DNA of 64,000 nt from Bacillus taeanensis (lineage in GTDB: Bacteria; Bacillota; Bacilli; Bacillales; UBA6769). Positions 63,517-64,000 of the stretch are shown here, piece by piece. The notes beneath the pieces were generated by a model that made no database searches, had not been told where the DNA came from, and saw only the letters and a list, made by a program, of their open reading frames with translations. The position numbers were made by a program, and so were the translations under genes. The stretch lies in NCBI RefSeq assembly GCF_003318295.1, contig NZ_QOCW01000023.1:1-64000 (forward strand). Reading direction: 5' to 3'. Each line of letters opens with the position of its first letter. The stretch's first letter is position 1.

Positions 63517-64000
63517 TTGAAATTTCCTAAATGGTTAGATTTTTCAAATAAAAAAGATCAAACGAATGATGAGCTTCTAGAAAAATCAATGATGAATGCC
63601 AATCTCCCATTGCTTAATAAATTGTCGCCGGACTCTCTTTATGAAGATGAAAATTATGTACGATCAGGTGGGAATTACACACGAACCTATTGTGCAGTTG
63701 AATTTGAAACTGTCATATCACAAGATCATATACAGCATCTAAACGAAATATCAGAAAATGTTAGTGTGACGCAATATCTTAAAGAATATGATCGTGAAAT
63801 GGCTCTCAAGCAGATTTCATTAAGTAATAAACAGAATCGAAATAAAGTGACTTCCCGATTTGTCACAGATGATATAAAAGAACGTGCTAAAGCCGAAATC
63901 AAAGACAATGAAATGTTGCTTAGAAACCTTTCAATAAAGAACGAAAGAATGTTTTATTTTCAATTATTAATTCACATTGTAGCAAGCAGCAAAGAAGAAC
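63517..64000 (+). CDS. VirB4/TrsE-like T4SS ATPase, 5' part (runs off the window)
   Basis: The first 161 codons begin MKFPKWLDFSNKKDQTNDEL, then LSPDSLYEDENYVRSGGNYT and RTYCAVEFETVISQDHIQHL. This is the start of the VirB4/TraE family of conjugation ATPases, before the Walker motifs, which lie beyond 64000. TTG at 63517 is 8 nt after AAGGTGG. It is the expected energy source of the T4SS, next to the PrgI-like gene. Confidence 0.75.
   Translation, partial: MKFPKWLDFSNKKDQTNDELLEKSMMNANLPLLNKLSPDSLYEDENYVRSGGNYTRTYCAVEFETVISQDHIQHLNEISENVSVTQYLKEYDREMALKQISLSNKQNRNKVTSRFVTDDIKERAKAEIKDNEMLLRNLSIKNERMFYFQLLIHIVASSKEE

Noticed and set aside
1..64000. CRISPR arrays, tRNA or rRNA genes, prophage structural genes
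   Set aside because: Looked for regularly spaced direct repeats, cloverleaf-like sequences and phage proteins; none seen.

Overview
The window is low-GC Bacillaceae-type DNA: AGGAGG-type ribosome binding sites, many TTG and GTG starts, B. subtilis-like regulators and RuMP genes (hxlA, hxlB, hxlR), and a relaxase/T4SS set typical of large plasmids of the Bacillus group. The right-hand 25 kb is clearly plasmid: replication initiator with iterons, ParM/ParR partition, MobA/L relaxase with a candidate oriT, VirD4 coupling protein and the start of a T4SS. The left part has metabolic islands, defence genes and decayed mobile DNA. It is compatible with one large plasmid, but the sequence alone does not prove that.

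Layout. 0.3-0.9 kb: a HTH protein with palindromic sites around it; a decayed second copy lies at 9.3 kb. 1.1-8.8 kb: a minus-strand operon of a LacI regulator, a ribose-type ABC importer (binding protein, double ATPase, permease), the dihydroxyacetone-kinase subunits DhaK and DhaL, and the class II bisphosphatase GlpX, with repeated TGAAACGTTTCA operators. 9.6-13.4 kb: glycerate module (GntP permease, glycerate kinase) with a divergent CdaR-type regulator. 13.8-17.7 kb: SDR, aldo/keto reductase, LacI regulator and Gfo/Idh dehydrogenase, with a 48-bp palindrome upstream. 18.3-20.4 kb: hxlAB and divergent hxlR. 20.6-27.4 kb: decayed sequences (SDR, YIEGIA, HU, DsbA-like, resolvase and IS remnants) around an intact cadmium-type operon (CmtR-like repressor, Cys-rich P1B-ATPase, small membrane protein) and a serine resolvase.

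27.4-38.6 kb is a defence island. A four-gene Lamassu/ABC-three-component operon (metallo-beta-lactamase-fold hydrolase, trypsin-like protease, middle component, SMC ATPase with zinc hook) is followed by a type II restriction-modification cassette (HTH protein, PD-(D/E)xK endonuclease, Vsr, cytosine-5 methyltransferase). A 700-bp gap with large hairpins (39.0-39.4 kb) separates this from the plasmid backbone.

39.6-64 kb: membrane proteins, T4CP and relaxase (minus strand), candidate oriT, then plus-strand mobilisation and T4SS genes, a MerR-like protein, parMR with a centromere-like palindrome array, two unknown cysteine-cluster proteins interleaved with three copies of a non-coding repeat, a rep gene carrying its own iterons plus a probable antisense RNA, and an unusual ribbon-helix-helix-like protein. 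At 57.7-61.1 kb a 3.4-kb cassette (alpha/beta hydrolase, membrane histidine kinase, LuxR-type response regulator) sits between 168-bp inverted repeats and has no transposase. Two divergent XRE regulators follow, then pilin-like, PrgI/VirB3-like and VirB4 genes that run off the window.

Most notable items: the inverted-repeat-bounded signalling cassette, the triplicated non-coding repeat, the two-effector Lamassu-type operon, the hairpin array at 39 kb, the DhaKL-GlpX-ABC importer operon, and likely AUU/AUC starts on regulator genes.
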